Below are positions 53,730 to 63,195 of a DNA stretch of 64,000 nucleotides, one piece after another. The DNA lies in NCBI RefSeq assembly GCF_019623905.1, contig NZ_CP069370.1, positions 2,294,001 through 2,358,000 of the forward strand. The letters are read 5' to 3'. Below the pieces are notes generated by a model. That model searched no databases and had not been told where the DNA came from. It saw only the letters and a list, made by a program, of their open reading frames with translations. The DNA comes from Neotabrizicola shimadae. GTDB lineage: Bacteria; Pseudomonadota; Alphaproteobacteria; Rhodobacterales; Rhodobacteraceae. Position 1 is the stretch's first letter. The number at the start of each line of letters is the position of its first letter. The translations under genes were made by a program, and so were the position numbers.

Positions 53730-53862
53730 GGTGCGGTCGGCTCTTTGCGGGCAGTGTCACGGTTTCTTCACATGACCCCTGCAGAACCGCCTACACGACG
53801 GTGCGCCCGACAAGCACCGGAGTCAAAACGCCTGATCAGGGCGAACCAAAGGGAGACTGACC

Positions 53863-54990
53863 TTGAAACCCACGCATACCACCGTCAGCCGCCGCAGCTT
53901 CCTGCGGACCTCGGCCATCGGTGCCGGCCTTCTGGCCGCGCCGGCCATCATCTCGTCGAAGGCGCTGGCCTCGTCGGGCGAAATCAACTTCACCGGCTGG
54001 GCCGGCTATCCGGACCTGGCGGGCAAGGTGTTCCCGGCCTTCGAACAGGCCACCGGCATCAAGGTGAACTTCACCGAACTGCCCGACCAGGACACGATGT
54101 TCGCCCAGGCCAAGGTGGCCATCGAGGCCGGCGGGATCGACGTGATCGAGCCGACCATCGACCGTTGGGGCGGCTGGAACTCGAACGGGCTGCTCGGGCC
54201 CTGGGATCCGGCGAAGCTGGCGCTGGACAACTATCTGCCGGGCCTGGCCGACGGGTCGGCGGGCGAGCGGTCGCGCGCCAATGGCGAGCTGTTCTATGTG
54301 CCGTCGAACTGGGGCACCGAGGCGCTGGTCGCCAATGCCGCCGATGCCAAGCTGTCGGACGTGGCCTCGCTTGGCGATCTGTTCAACCCGGACAACCAGG
54401 TCGTGGTGCGCCCGCACTCGGCGCTGGCCGCGATGGGCCGCTGGCTGGATGCGCAGGGCAAGCTGCCGCGTCCTTGGCTGGATGGCTACACCGACATGGA
54501 TGCCATGGTTCAGCTGTGGGACATCGCTCTGGCCGAGGCCATCAAGGCCAAGGGCAACGTGGTGCAGTGGTGGTCGGGCGAAAACGAGGCAAACGCCGGC
54601 TTTACCGCCAACGGCGCGACCCTGGGCCTGTGCTGGGATTCGACCGGCTACAACCTGCGCAACGACGGCTACAAGTACATCGCCCCCGCAGAAGGCGCCT
54701 TTGCCTGGCATCAGGGCTTTGTCCTGATGAAGAACGCCACGAACATCGACCAGGCGCATGAATTCGCCAAGTTCGTCTCGACGCCGGAAGGCTCGGCGAT
54801 GTGGGCCACCGCCTTCTCGTCGAACCCGGTGGGCAAGGGCTCGTCGAACTTCATGAACCCCGACGTGTCGGCCTATTACAACGGCACCTTCGACGATGCG
54901 GCGCTGGCGAAGCTGTGGTGGTGGCCGGAACAGTCGGCCGAGTTCATCGCCAAGCGCGGCGAGTATGCCGACAAGTACAAGGCGGCCTGA
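53863..54990 (+). CDS. ABC transporter extracellular solute-binding protein (polyamine type)
   Basis: Periplasmic ligand-binding protein of an importer, 375 aa. The N-terminus carries a twin-arginine (Tat) signal SRRSFLRTSAIGAGLLAAPA, unusual but known for folded binding proteins. The mature protein (GEINFTGWAGYPDLAGKVFP) matches the PotD/PotF family; acidic and aromatic pocket residues are plausible (EPTIDRWGGW, LCWDSTGYN). TTG 53863 is the start, supported by GGGAG at 53851-53855. Ligand probably a polyamine or related cation; not provable here. Confidence 0.88.
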   Translation: MKPTHTTVSRRSFLRTSAIGAGLLAAPAIISSKALASSGEINFTGWAGYPDLAGKVFPAFEQATGIKVNFTELPDQDTMFAQAKVAIEAGGIDVIEPTIDRWGGWNSNGLLGPWDPAKLALDNYLPGLADGSAGERSRANGELFYVPSNWGTEALVANAADAKLSDVASLGDLFNPDNQVVVRPHSALAAMGRWLDAQGKLPRPWLDGYTDMDAMVQLWDIALAEAIKAKGNVVQWWSGENEANAGFTANGATLGLCWDSTGYNLRNDGYKYIAPAEGAFAWHQGFVLMKNATNIDQAHEFAKFVSTPEGSAMWATAFSSNPVGKGSSNFMNPDVSAYYNGTFDDAALAKLWWWPEQSAEFIAKRGEYADKYKAA

Positions 54991-55009
54991 ACCCTGCCTG
55001 CATGACGAT

Positions 55010-55038
55010 CACGCCGGGCCCTTCTGCGGCCCGGCGTG
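55010..55038 (+). terminator. Intercistronic hairpin between binding protein and ATPase genes
   Basis: CACGCCGGGCC (55010-55020) pairs perfectly with GGCCCGGCGTG (55028-55038), 11 bp, with a 7-nt loop. There is no U tract. It probably protects the upstream mRNA or gives partial termination, allowing more binding protein than transporter subunits. Confidence 0.55.
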
Positions 55039-55218
55039 CGCTTATTCAGGGCAGATTATTGGGGGAGCCCATGTCGCGGACGCGGGCCGGGATGCCGGCG
55101 AAGCGATAGCCGTTGCGGCAGGGAATGCGCCTGCTAGGCTTTGCCCGGAACCAGACCATACCGGGCGCCGTGCCCGGCACGAACCATAACAAAAGACCAA
55201 CAGGGGATAGCTTTTCAG

Positions 55219-56298
55219 ATGAGCGCCGGAATCGATCTGGACAATGTCTGCTGCGACTTCGGGACCTTCCGCGCGGTGGACCATGTGAACGTGTCCATCA
55301 AGCCGGGCGAGTTCTTCTCGTTCCTGGGGCCCTCGGGCTGTGGCAAGACGACCATCCTGCGCATGATCTCGGGCTTCAACGAGCCGACCGAGGGCGTGAT
55401 CCGGATCGGCGGCAAGGATGTGCGCGGGCAACGGCCGAATCAGCGCCCGACCGCGCTGATCTTTCAGAACCTTGCGCTGTTTCCGCTGATGTCGATCTGG
55501 GAGAACATCTCGTTCGGGCTTGAGGTGCGCGGCGTGGACAAGGCCACGCGCCGGAAGAAGGCCGAGGAGCTGCTCAAGCTGGTGGACCTGCCGGGTGCCG
55601 CCGACAAGATGGTAAGCCAGCTGTCGGGCGGCCAGAAGCAGCGCGTGGCGATTGCGCGCGCGCTGGCGGTGGAGCCGCAGGTGATGCTGCTGGACGAGCC
55701 GCTGTCGGCCCTTGACCTGAAGCTGCGCCAGCACATGCGCGCCGAGCTGCGCGCCATCCAGAAGCGGACGGGCGTGACCTTCATCTACATCACCCACGAC
55801 CAGGGCGAGGCGCTGGCGATGTCGGACCGCGTGGGCGTGATGTCTCACGGCCGGTTGCAGCAGGTCGCCGACCCGCGCGACATCTACAACAATCCGGTCA
55901 ATGGCTTCGTGGCGAGCTTTGTCGGCGAGAACAACGTGTTCAGCGGCACGGCCAGCCCGGACGGATCGGGGTTTGCGCGGTTCGACACGCAGCACGGGCC
56001 GTTCCGCGCGCGCATGGCGCCAGGGGTCACGGGCAAGAACATCAAGCTCTATGTCCGCCCCGAGCACACCATCCTGAGCGAGACGCCCGCGGGCGAGAAC
56101 AGCGTGGCGGTGACGGTGGGCGACGTGGCCTTCGAGGGCAACTTCATCTCGGTCACCACCACGTCGGACACGGGCGCGCAGCTGGTGGCGGAACTGCGCA
56201 ACGACGGATCGACCAAGGTGCCGGCGACGGGCGGCAAGCTGTACGCCAGCTTCGACGCCGCGGCCGCCGCGATCCTTCCCGACGAGACGGCGGTGTGA
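55219..56298 (+). CDS. ABC transporter ATP-binding protein (PotA-like)
   Basis: 359-aa importer ATPase. Walker A GPSGCGKTT, Q-loop IFQNLALFPLMS, signature LSGGQKQRVAIARAL, Walker B VMLLDEPLSALDL, H-loop THDQGEALAMSD. A C-terminal TOBE domain (residues about 280-355) follows. ATG 55219 is chosen from the conserved MSAGIDLDNVCCDFG start; the in-frame extension to 55141 is unlikely. The gene order binding protein, ATPase, permease, permease is that of polyamine importers. Confidence 0.93.
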   Translation: MSAGIDLDNVCCDFGTFRAVDHVNVSIKPGEFFSFLGPSGCGKTTILRMISGFNEPTEGVIRIGGKDVRGQRPNQRPTALIFQNLALFPLMSIWENISFGLEVRGVDKATRRKKAEELLKLVDLPGAADKMVSQLSGGQKQRVAIARALAVEPQVMLLDEPLSALDLKLRQHMRAELRAIQKRTGVTFIYITHDQGEALAMSDRVGVMSHGRLQQVADPRDIYNNPVNGFVASFVGENNVFSGTASPDGSGFARFDTQHGPFRARMAPGVTGKNIKLYVRPEHTILSETPAGENSVAVTVGDVAFEGNFISVTTTSDTGAQLVAELRNDGSTKVPATGGKLYASFDAAAAAILPDETAV

Positions 56299-56302
56299 CG
56301 CG

Positions 56303-57238
56303 ATGGGAGACCTGCTTCGCCGCTATGGCACGGGCCTGACCGGAACATTCTTCGTGCTGACGGCCTTCTGGCTGCTGGCGCTGGTCATCCTGCCGAACAT
56401 CACGCTTCTGGAAGCGTCGTTCCGCCCCTACCTGCCGGTGACCGAGATCGGCGGGCCGAAGGATGTGTATTCCTTTGACAACTATCGCAAGTTCACCGCG
56501 AACCCGATCGATTCCAACCTGCTGGCCATTCCGGTCACCATGCCAATCCACACGATCACCTTCCTGAACACGGTGATCTATTCGGCGGTGGTGACCTTCG
56601 TGACCTTCCTCCTGAGCTATCCGCTGGCCTATTACCTGGCCAAGATCGCCGACCCGAAATCGCTGCCGACGCTGATCCTGCTGCTGTTCATCCCGCTTTG
56701 GGTGTCGGAGGCGCTGCGTGCCTTTGCCTGGTACATCATCCTGACGCTGAACGGCCCCTTGAACGCGGTGCTGACGGGAGTGGGTATCCTGGAAAAGCCG
56801 ATCCGCTGGCAGAACGGCGTGTTCACCGCCTATGACGCCATCATGATCGGCCTGGTCTACACCTATGTGCTGTTCATGCTGTTCCCGATCTATGGCTCGG
56901 TTCAGTCGCTGGACCGCAACCAGATCGAAGCGGCCGAGGATCTGGGCGCGAAATGGTGGCAGACGCATTGGCGCGTGATCCTGCCCCATGCCAAGCCGGG
57001 CATCGCCAGCGGCTGCGTGATGGTGTTCATGCTGTCGGCCGGGTCGCTTCTGGTGCCGGCGCAGTTGGGATCTACCCGGTCGAACTGGTTCACCCAGTCG
57101 ATCCAGCAATGGATGCTGGAAAGCCAGGACTGGAACACCGGAGCTGCCTATTCCTTCCTCTACATCCTGCTGTGCATGGTCGTCGTGTTGCTGGTCATGT
57201 GGATCTTCAAGGTCAAGCTCAGCGATATCGCGAAGTAG
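56303..57238 (+). CDS. ABC transporter permease (PotB-like)
   Basis: 311-aa inner-membrane subunit with six helices. The EAA loop that docks on the ATPase is EAAEDLGAKWWQTHWRVILP, about residues 213-232. The N-terminal extracytoplasmic loop (PYLPVTEIGGPKDVYSFDNY) is typical of PotB. It starts 4 bp after the ATPase stop. Confidence 0.92.
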   Translation: MGDLLRRYGTGLTGTFFVLTAFWLLALVILPNITLLEASFRPYLPVTEIGGPKDVYSFDNYRKFTANPIDSNLLAIPVTMPIHTITFLNTVIYSAVVTFVTFLLSYPLAYYLAKIADPKSLPTLILLLFIPLWVSEALRAFAWYIILTLNGPLNAVLTGVGILEKPIRWQNGVFTAYDAIMIGLVYTYVLFMLFPIYGSVQSLDRNQIEAAEDLGAKWWQTHWRVILPHAKPGIASGCVMVFMLSAGSLLVPAQLGSTRSNWFTQSIQQWMLESQDWNTGAAYSFLYILLCMVVVLLVMWIFKVKLSDIAK

Positions 57239-57248
57239 GGGCAAACCG

Positions 57249-58085
57249 ATGAACAAGAAAAGCAATCTGCTCTATCACCTCTACTTCGGGGCCTTCCTGT
57301 TCTACATGTTCGCGCCGCTGGCGATCATGGGCGGGGCGGCGTTCAACGACAACAAGTTGCCCTCGGTCTATCCGTGGAAGGGCTTCACCGAGCGCTGGTT
57401 CGTCGACCTGATGAATGACCAGGTCATGTGGACCTCGCTGCGCAACACGATCCTGGTGGCGCTGGCCGTCGTCATCATCTCGTTGCCGATCGGGACGGCG
57501 GGGGCGATCCTGGTGAACTCGATCGCGGGCCGGGTGCGAGCCGTGCTGTATGTGGTGATGGTGGCGCCGATCCTGATGCCGGGCGCGGTGATCGGGATTT
57601 CCACCCTGCTCTTCTGGAACAACGTCTCGGTGCCGCCGGGTTTGCATCTTTCGGTGCTGGGGCAGGTGTCCTATATCGCGGCCTTCGTGATGCTATTGGT
57701 GCTGGCACGGTTGCAGAGCTTTGACCAGGCGCTGGAAGAGGCGGCGCTTGACCTTGGTGCAAGCCATGCCCAGGTGCTGCGCCGGGTGCTGCTGCCGCAT
57801 CTGTCGCCGGCGCTTTATGCCGGGGCGGCCATCGCCTTCTTCCAGTCCATCGAGAACTTCAACGTGACGCTGTTCACGCGGGGCACGTCGAACACGCTGA
57901 CGGTCTATGTGTTCTCGAAGGTGCGGTCTGGCATCACGCCGACGATCAACGCACTGGCGCTGATGCTGATTGCGGTGACGGCGATTCTGGCGCTGGTCTA
58001 CGAGCTGCGCCGGCGCCGGCAGGCTAAGATCGAGGCGGCGCGCGAGGCCGAGGCCCGGCGGGCCGAGGAGGCGATGGCGATATGA
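57249..58085 (+). CDS. ABC transporter permease (PotC-like)
   Basis: 278-aa second permease with six helices and the EAA loop EEAALDLGASHAQVLRRVLL. It ends in a highly charged cytoplasmic tail (RRRRQAKIEAAREAEARRAE). It starts 10 bp after the PotB-like gene and closes the importer operon. It is convergent with an Lrp-type regulator, with a hairpin between them. Confidence 0.92.
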   Translation: MNKKSNLLYHLYFGAFLFYMFAPLAIMGGAAFNDNKLPSVYPWKGFTERWFVDLMNDQVMWTSLRNTILVALAVVIISLPIGTAGAILVNSIAGRVRAVLYVVMVAPILMPGAVIGISTLLFWNNVSVPPGLHLSVLGQVSYIAAFVMLLVLARLQSFDQALEEAALDLGASHAQVLRRVLLPHLSPALYAGAAIAFFQSIENFNVTLFTRGTSNTLTVYVFSKVRSGITPTINALALMLIAVTAILALVYELRRRRQAKIEAAREAEARRAEEAMAI

Positions 58086-58106
58086 CGCCGGCGGGGGCGG
58101 AGACCC

Positions 58107-58139
58107 CCTCCCCCGGCCCCTCTCCCCACGAGGGGGAGG
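58107..58139. terminator. Hairpin between convergent importer and Lrp genes
   Basis: CCTCCCCC (58107-58114) pairs with GGGGGAGG (58132-58139) across a C-rich loop. It is a C/G-run repeat of a kind widespread in alphaproteobacterial intergenic DNA; probably a bidirectional transcript end. Confidence 0.45.
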
Positions 58140-58147
58140 TGAGGCAC

Positions 58148-58608
58148 TTAGCCCTGGCCCAATGGGCCGGGGCGGCGTTCTTCAGTGAGCAGCACGTTGG
58201 CCTCGACCTGACCCAGGCCTGGCAGGGTCATGATGCGGCGGCGGAGTACACGCTCGAAATCGGCGATGTCGCGGGCGACCACGCGCAGGCGGTAATCGAA
58301 CAGGCCGAGGACGTGCTGGACCACCTGCACCTCGGGGATGGCGGTCACGGCGCGTTCGAAATCTTCCAGGCTGACGCGGCCCTTGGTGGCGAGTTTCACG
58401 CCAAGGAAGACGGTCACGCCGAAGCCGAGCGCGGCGCGGTCGACCTCGATGCGGCGGCCTGCCAGCACGCCGGCCTCTTCCAGCCGCTTCACGCGGCGCC
58501 AGGCGGCGGGCTGGCTGAGACCCAGGCGGCGGCCCAGGTCTCCGGCGCCCAGGGTGCCGTCTTCGGCCAGGGCGCGCAGGAGCGCGCGGTCGAGATCGTC
58601 GAGGTCGA

Positions 58609-58612
<4 letters not shown>
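58148..58612 (-). CDS. Lrp/AsnC family transcriptional regulator (second of a tandem pair)
   Basis: 154 aa. N-terminal winged helix-turn-helix (LDRALLRALAEDGTLGAGDL, RLGLSQPAAWRRVKRLEEAGV) and a C-terminal RAM/AsnC ligand-binding domain (FERAVTAIPEVQVVQHVLGLFDYRL). Its ATG overlaps the stop of the upstream Lrp gene (ATGA), so both proteins are made together and may hetero-oligomerise (inference). Confidence 0.9.
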
Positions 58613-60220
<1,608 letters not shown>

Positions 60221-60236
60221 CCGGGGCCGATTCGAG

Positions 60237-60310
60237 GGCGTCCGAGCTCGGACGCTCTTTCCAACCAAGCGATTTCAATGGGTTGCGAAGCCGCATTAAC
60301 TTGGCGTTAG
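60237..60310 (+). repeat. GAGCTC-palindrome/TTAA-box intergenic element, copy 4
   Basis: Palindrome GCGTCCGAGCTCGGACGC at 60238-60255, box TTAA-CTTGGCG-TTAG at 60296-60310 (one base off), offset 59 bp as in the other copies. It sits between the ilvC stop and the ilvC terminator, so it is transcribed as part of the ilvC 3' UTR. Confidence 0.82.
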
Positions 60311-60311
60311 G

Positions 60312-60342
60312 AAAAGGGGCCCGTCTTGGCGGGCCCCTTTCT
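60312..60342 (+). terminator. Rho-independent terminator of ilvC
   Basis: GGGGCCCG (60316-60323), loop TCTTGG, CGGGCCCC (60330-60337), then TTTCTC. The stem is preceded by AAAA. It lies about 95 nt after the ilvC stop. Confidence 0.85.
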
Positions 60343-60436
60343 CGATTCCCTGCCTCTGTTTCCGGACGGCCGTGGTGGGAACCGTCACCGGGAGATGCTA
60401 GGCTTGGCCCGCGTCAGGACAGAACAGGAGGCGGCG

Positions 60437-61993
60437 ATGACAACAGGGGCTGTGGGATTCTCGAGACGGTCGGTGCTGGGCGCCGCGGCGGGGGCGGCGG
60501 TTGGTGCGGGGCTTGGCCTGCCCGATCTTGTGCTGGCCCAGGCCACGACCGCCGAGGCCCCTGCCCCGGCTTCGGTGGGCGCGGCGGAGGCGGCGGTGGA
60601 GCGGCACCGCGACGCTATCCTGCGCATCAGCCGCGAGGTCTGGGATCTGGCGGAACTTTCGCTGGAAGAGGTGAAATCGGCGAAGGTCCATCTGCGCGAG
60701 CTGGAGGCGGCGGGGTTCCGCACGGTGTCCACCGGCACCTCGGGCTTTCCCACCGCCTTTGTCAGCGAATGGAGCCAGGGCACGGGCGGGCCGGTGGTGG
60801 GCTATCTGCCGGAATATGACGCCTTGCCCGATCTGGGAAATGCCGCCGAGCCGCGGCCGATGCCGGCCCCTTCGGGCAACCCGAACGGCCATGGCTGCGG
60901 GCACAATGCCCTGGGCGCGGGCTGCACCGGGGCGGCTATCGCGCTGAAGACCATGATGCAGGCCACCGGCACACCGGGGACCATCCGCGTCTATGGCTGT
61001 GCCGCCGAAGAGACCGAGGGCGTGAAGGTCTATATGGCGCGCGACGGGTTGTTCGACGATCTGGACGCGGCGCTGGCCTGGCATCCGGCGCCGCTGGCGG
61101 TGACGGGTGAGATCATGACGGCCGCAGTTGCGCAGGTGCAGGTGATCTTTCGCGGTCGCACGGCCCATGCGGGCAACGACCCCTGGGAGGGACGATCGGC
61201 GCTGAAGGCGGCAGAGCTGTTTGGCACCGGCATCCAGTTCATGCGCGAACACCTGCGGTCCACAGCGCGGATGCATTACATCTATGAGAGCGCCGGGGTT
61301 GCGCCGAACATCGTGCCGGAGTTCGCGCAGATCTGGCTGACCCTGCGGGGGCAGGACCGTGCCGAGGTCGATGCCCTTCTGGAATGGACCAAGCAGGTGG
61401 CCGATGGCGCGGCGCTGATGACGCAGACGACCGCGGAGTACGAACTGTTCCACGGGATGCTCGACCTTCTGCCCAACGGCCCGATGATCGCGCTGGCGCA
61501 GGCACACATGGCCGCGCGGCCGCCGGTCTGGACCGAGGCGGAACAGGGCTTTGCCAAGGGTTGCCAGAAGGAGATGGGCCTGCCCGAGGCCGGGCTGGCG
61601 ACCACCGTTCTGCCGGTGATGGGGCCGCTGCGCGTGGGGGGCGGCACGGATGTGGGCGATGTCAGCTGGGTTGCGCCAGTGGGCATCTTCGGCTGGCCGA
61701 GCTTTGGCATCGGAACCTCGCTGCATACCTGGGCGGTGACGGCCTGCGGCGGCATGTCCATCGGCGACCGGGCGTCGCTGGATACGGCGCGGATCCTTGC
61801 GGGCATGGGGTATGACGTGATGACCGATGCCGGCCTGCGTTCGGCGGCGAAGGCCGATCTGGAGGCGCGTCGCGGCGGTGTGGCCTATGCGCCGATCCTG
61901 CCGGCAGACCGTAAGATCCCCTTGCGCCTGCCGGACTGGCTGCACAAGGCCGGCGGCGACGAGGTGGTCTCGTTCGCGTCCGAAGAGGGCTGA
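60437..61993 (+). CDS. M20 family peptidase/amidohydrolase (AbgB-like), Tat-exported
   Basis: 518-aa two-zinc hydrolase. An N-terminal Tat signal (FSRRSVLGAAAGAAVGAG) ends near VLAQATTAEA, so it acts in the periplasm. Metal-binding and catalytic residues appear in GHGCGHNALG, CAAEETEGVKV, ALAWHPAPLAV and the C-terminal GTSLHTWAVTACGG. The dimerisation domain (VQVIFRGRTAHAGNDPWEG) is intact. AbgB-type enzymes cleave aminobenzoyl-glutamate or similar amides; the substrate here is not determined. ATG 60437 has AGGAG at a 6-nt spacing. Confidence 0.9.
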   Translation: MTTGAVGFSRRSVLGAAAGAAVGAGLGLPDLVLAQATTAEAPAPASVGAAEAAVERHRDAILRISREVWDLAELSLEEVKSAKVHLRELEAAGFRTVSTGTSGFPTAFVSEWSQGTGGPVVGYLPEYDALPDLGNAAEPRPMPAPSGNPNGHGCGHNALGAGCTGAAIALKTMMQATGTPGTIRVYGCAAEETEGVKVYMARDGLFDDLDAALAWHPAPLAVTGEIMTAAVAQVQVIFRGRTAHAGNDPWEGRSALKAAELFGTGIQFMREHLRSTARMHYIYESAGVAPNIVPEFAQIWLTLRGQDRAEVDALLEWTKQVADGAALMTQTTAEYELFHGMLDLLPNGPMIALAQAHMAARPPVWTEAEQGFAKGCQKEMGLPEAGLATTVLPVMGPLRVGGGTDVGDVSWVAPVGIFGWPSFGIGTSLHTWAVTACGGMSIGDRASLDTARILAGMGYDVMTDAGLRSAAKADLEARRGGVAYAPILPADRKIPLRLPDWLHKAGGDEVVSFASEEG

Positions 61994-61998
61994 GAAAC

Positions 61999-63090
61999 GT
62001 GCTGGACATCGAGAAGGGTCATCTGCCGGTCTGGACCATGGTGGTGCCCGTGGTGGCGGCCGGGCTGGCGCTAGTGAAACTGTTGCACCTGACCGAGGGC
62101 TGGGTGGTGCTGGCGCTGGCGGCACCCTTGCTTCTGGGATCGGTCTTTGCCGCGGTGACCCATGCCGAGGTTCTGGCGCTGCGCCTGGGCGAGCCTTTCG
62201 GGTCGATCCTGCTGGCGGTTGCGGTGACGGTGATCGAGGTCGGGCTGATCCTGTCGATCATGCTGAGCGATCCGGTGGCCGGGCAGATCGTGGCGCGCGA
62301 CACGGTTCTGGCGACCGTGATGCTGGTGCTGAACCTGATCGTGGGCCTTTGCCTTGTGCTGGGCGGCGTGCGGCATGGCGAACAGAAGTTTTCCACCGAT
62401 GGCGCGGCATCGGCCCTGGCTGTGCTGGGCACGCTGGCGGGACTTGCGCTGATCCTGCCGGACTTCACCACGACGGGCGCCGGGGCAAGCTACAGTCGGG
62501 GACAGCTTCTGCTGGTCGCGGCCGCCGCCCTGGGGCTTTATGCCGTCTTCGTCTTCGTGCAGACCGTGCGGCACCGCGACTATTTCCTGGACAATGCCGT
62601 GGTGGGGGAAGGCAACCCGCATCCGCCGCCCCCGGCCACCCTGGCGCGGCGCAGCCTGATCCTTCTGCTGCTGGCGCTGTTTGCCGTGGTGATCCTGGCC
62701 AAGGCGCTGTCGACCCCGCTGGCGGCGGGGGTGGCGGCCGCGGGGTTGCCGCCGGAAGTGACCGGGGTCGTCGTGGCGGCGGTCGTGCTGCTGCCGGAGA
62801 GCATTGCCGCAATCCGCTCGGCCTTAGGCAACCGGCTGCAGAACAGCCTGAACCTGGCGCTTGGATCGGGCATCGCCTCGATCGGGCTGACCTTGCCGGC
62901 GGTGGCGGCGGCATCGCTGATCTTTGGCCTGCCCATCGTGCTGGGGGTGAGCCCGGCTCAGGTGGCGCTGCTGACGCTGACGCTGTTCGCGGCGATCCTG
63001 ACCCTGGGCACCGGGCGCACCACGATCTTGCAGGGCGCGGTGCATCTGACGCTGGCGGTGGCCTTCCTGATGGTGACGGTGCTGCCCTGA
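61999..63090 (+). CDS. chaA: Cation/proton antiporter, ChaA-like (CaCA family)
   Basis: 363-aa inner-membrane antiporter with about 11 helices. The two alpha repeats are GEPFGSILLAVAVTVIEVGL (residues about 64-83) and LPESIAAIRSALGNRLQNS plus NLALGSGIASIGLT, with the key acidic Glu in each. ChaA exchanges Na+/K+ or Ca2+ for H+. The start is GTG 61999, 5 bp after the peptidase stop, so the two are likely co-transcribed. Confidence 0.9.
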   Translation: MLDIEKGHLPVWTMVVPVVAAGLALVKLLHLTEGWVVLALAAPLLLGSVFAAVTHAEVLALRLGEPFGSILLAVAVTVIEVGLILSIMLSDPVAGQIVARDTVLATVMLVLNLIVGLCLVLGGVRHGEQKFSTDGAASALAVLGTLAGLALILPDFTTTGAGASYSRGQLLLVAAAALGLYAVFVFVQTVRHRDYFLDNAVVGEGNPHPPPPATLARRSLILLLLALFAVVILAKALSTPLAAGVAAAGLPPEVTGVVVAAVVLLPESIAAIRSALGNRLQNSLNLALGSGIASIGLTLPAVAAASLIFGLPIVLGVSPAQVALLTLTLFAAILTLGTGRTTILQGAVHLTLAVAFLMVTVLP

Positions 63091-63150
63091 GCCCCTGGGT
63101 CGGGCGGCGGCTGATTTTTCGCAGGAAAATCGCGGGCTTCGGCCAGACGG

Positions 63151-63195
63151 GTTTCCGTCAGGCCAATTTCCGTCAGGCCGATTTCCGTCAGACGG
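63151..63195. repeat. Three tandem 15-bp repeats at the end of glmM
   Basis: Units (G/A)TTTCCGTCAGGCC(A/G) at 63151-63165, 63166-63180 and 63181-63195; the third is diverged (ends GACGG). The third unit contains the glmM stop codon (63188-63190). Because 15 is a multiple of three, unit gain or loss would keep frame in a read-through product. Confidence 0.8.

Noticed and set aside
60237-60256. Calling the GAGCTC palindrome simply the ilvC terminator
   Set aside because: A better terminator with a T tract lies at 60312-60342. The other three copies lack T tracts, and copies in other orientations do not follow gene ends consistently.
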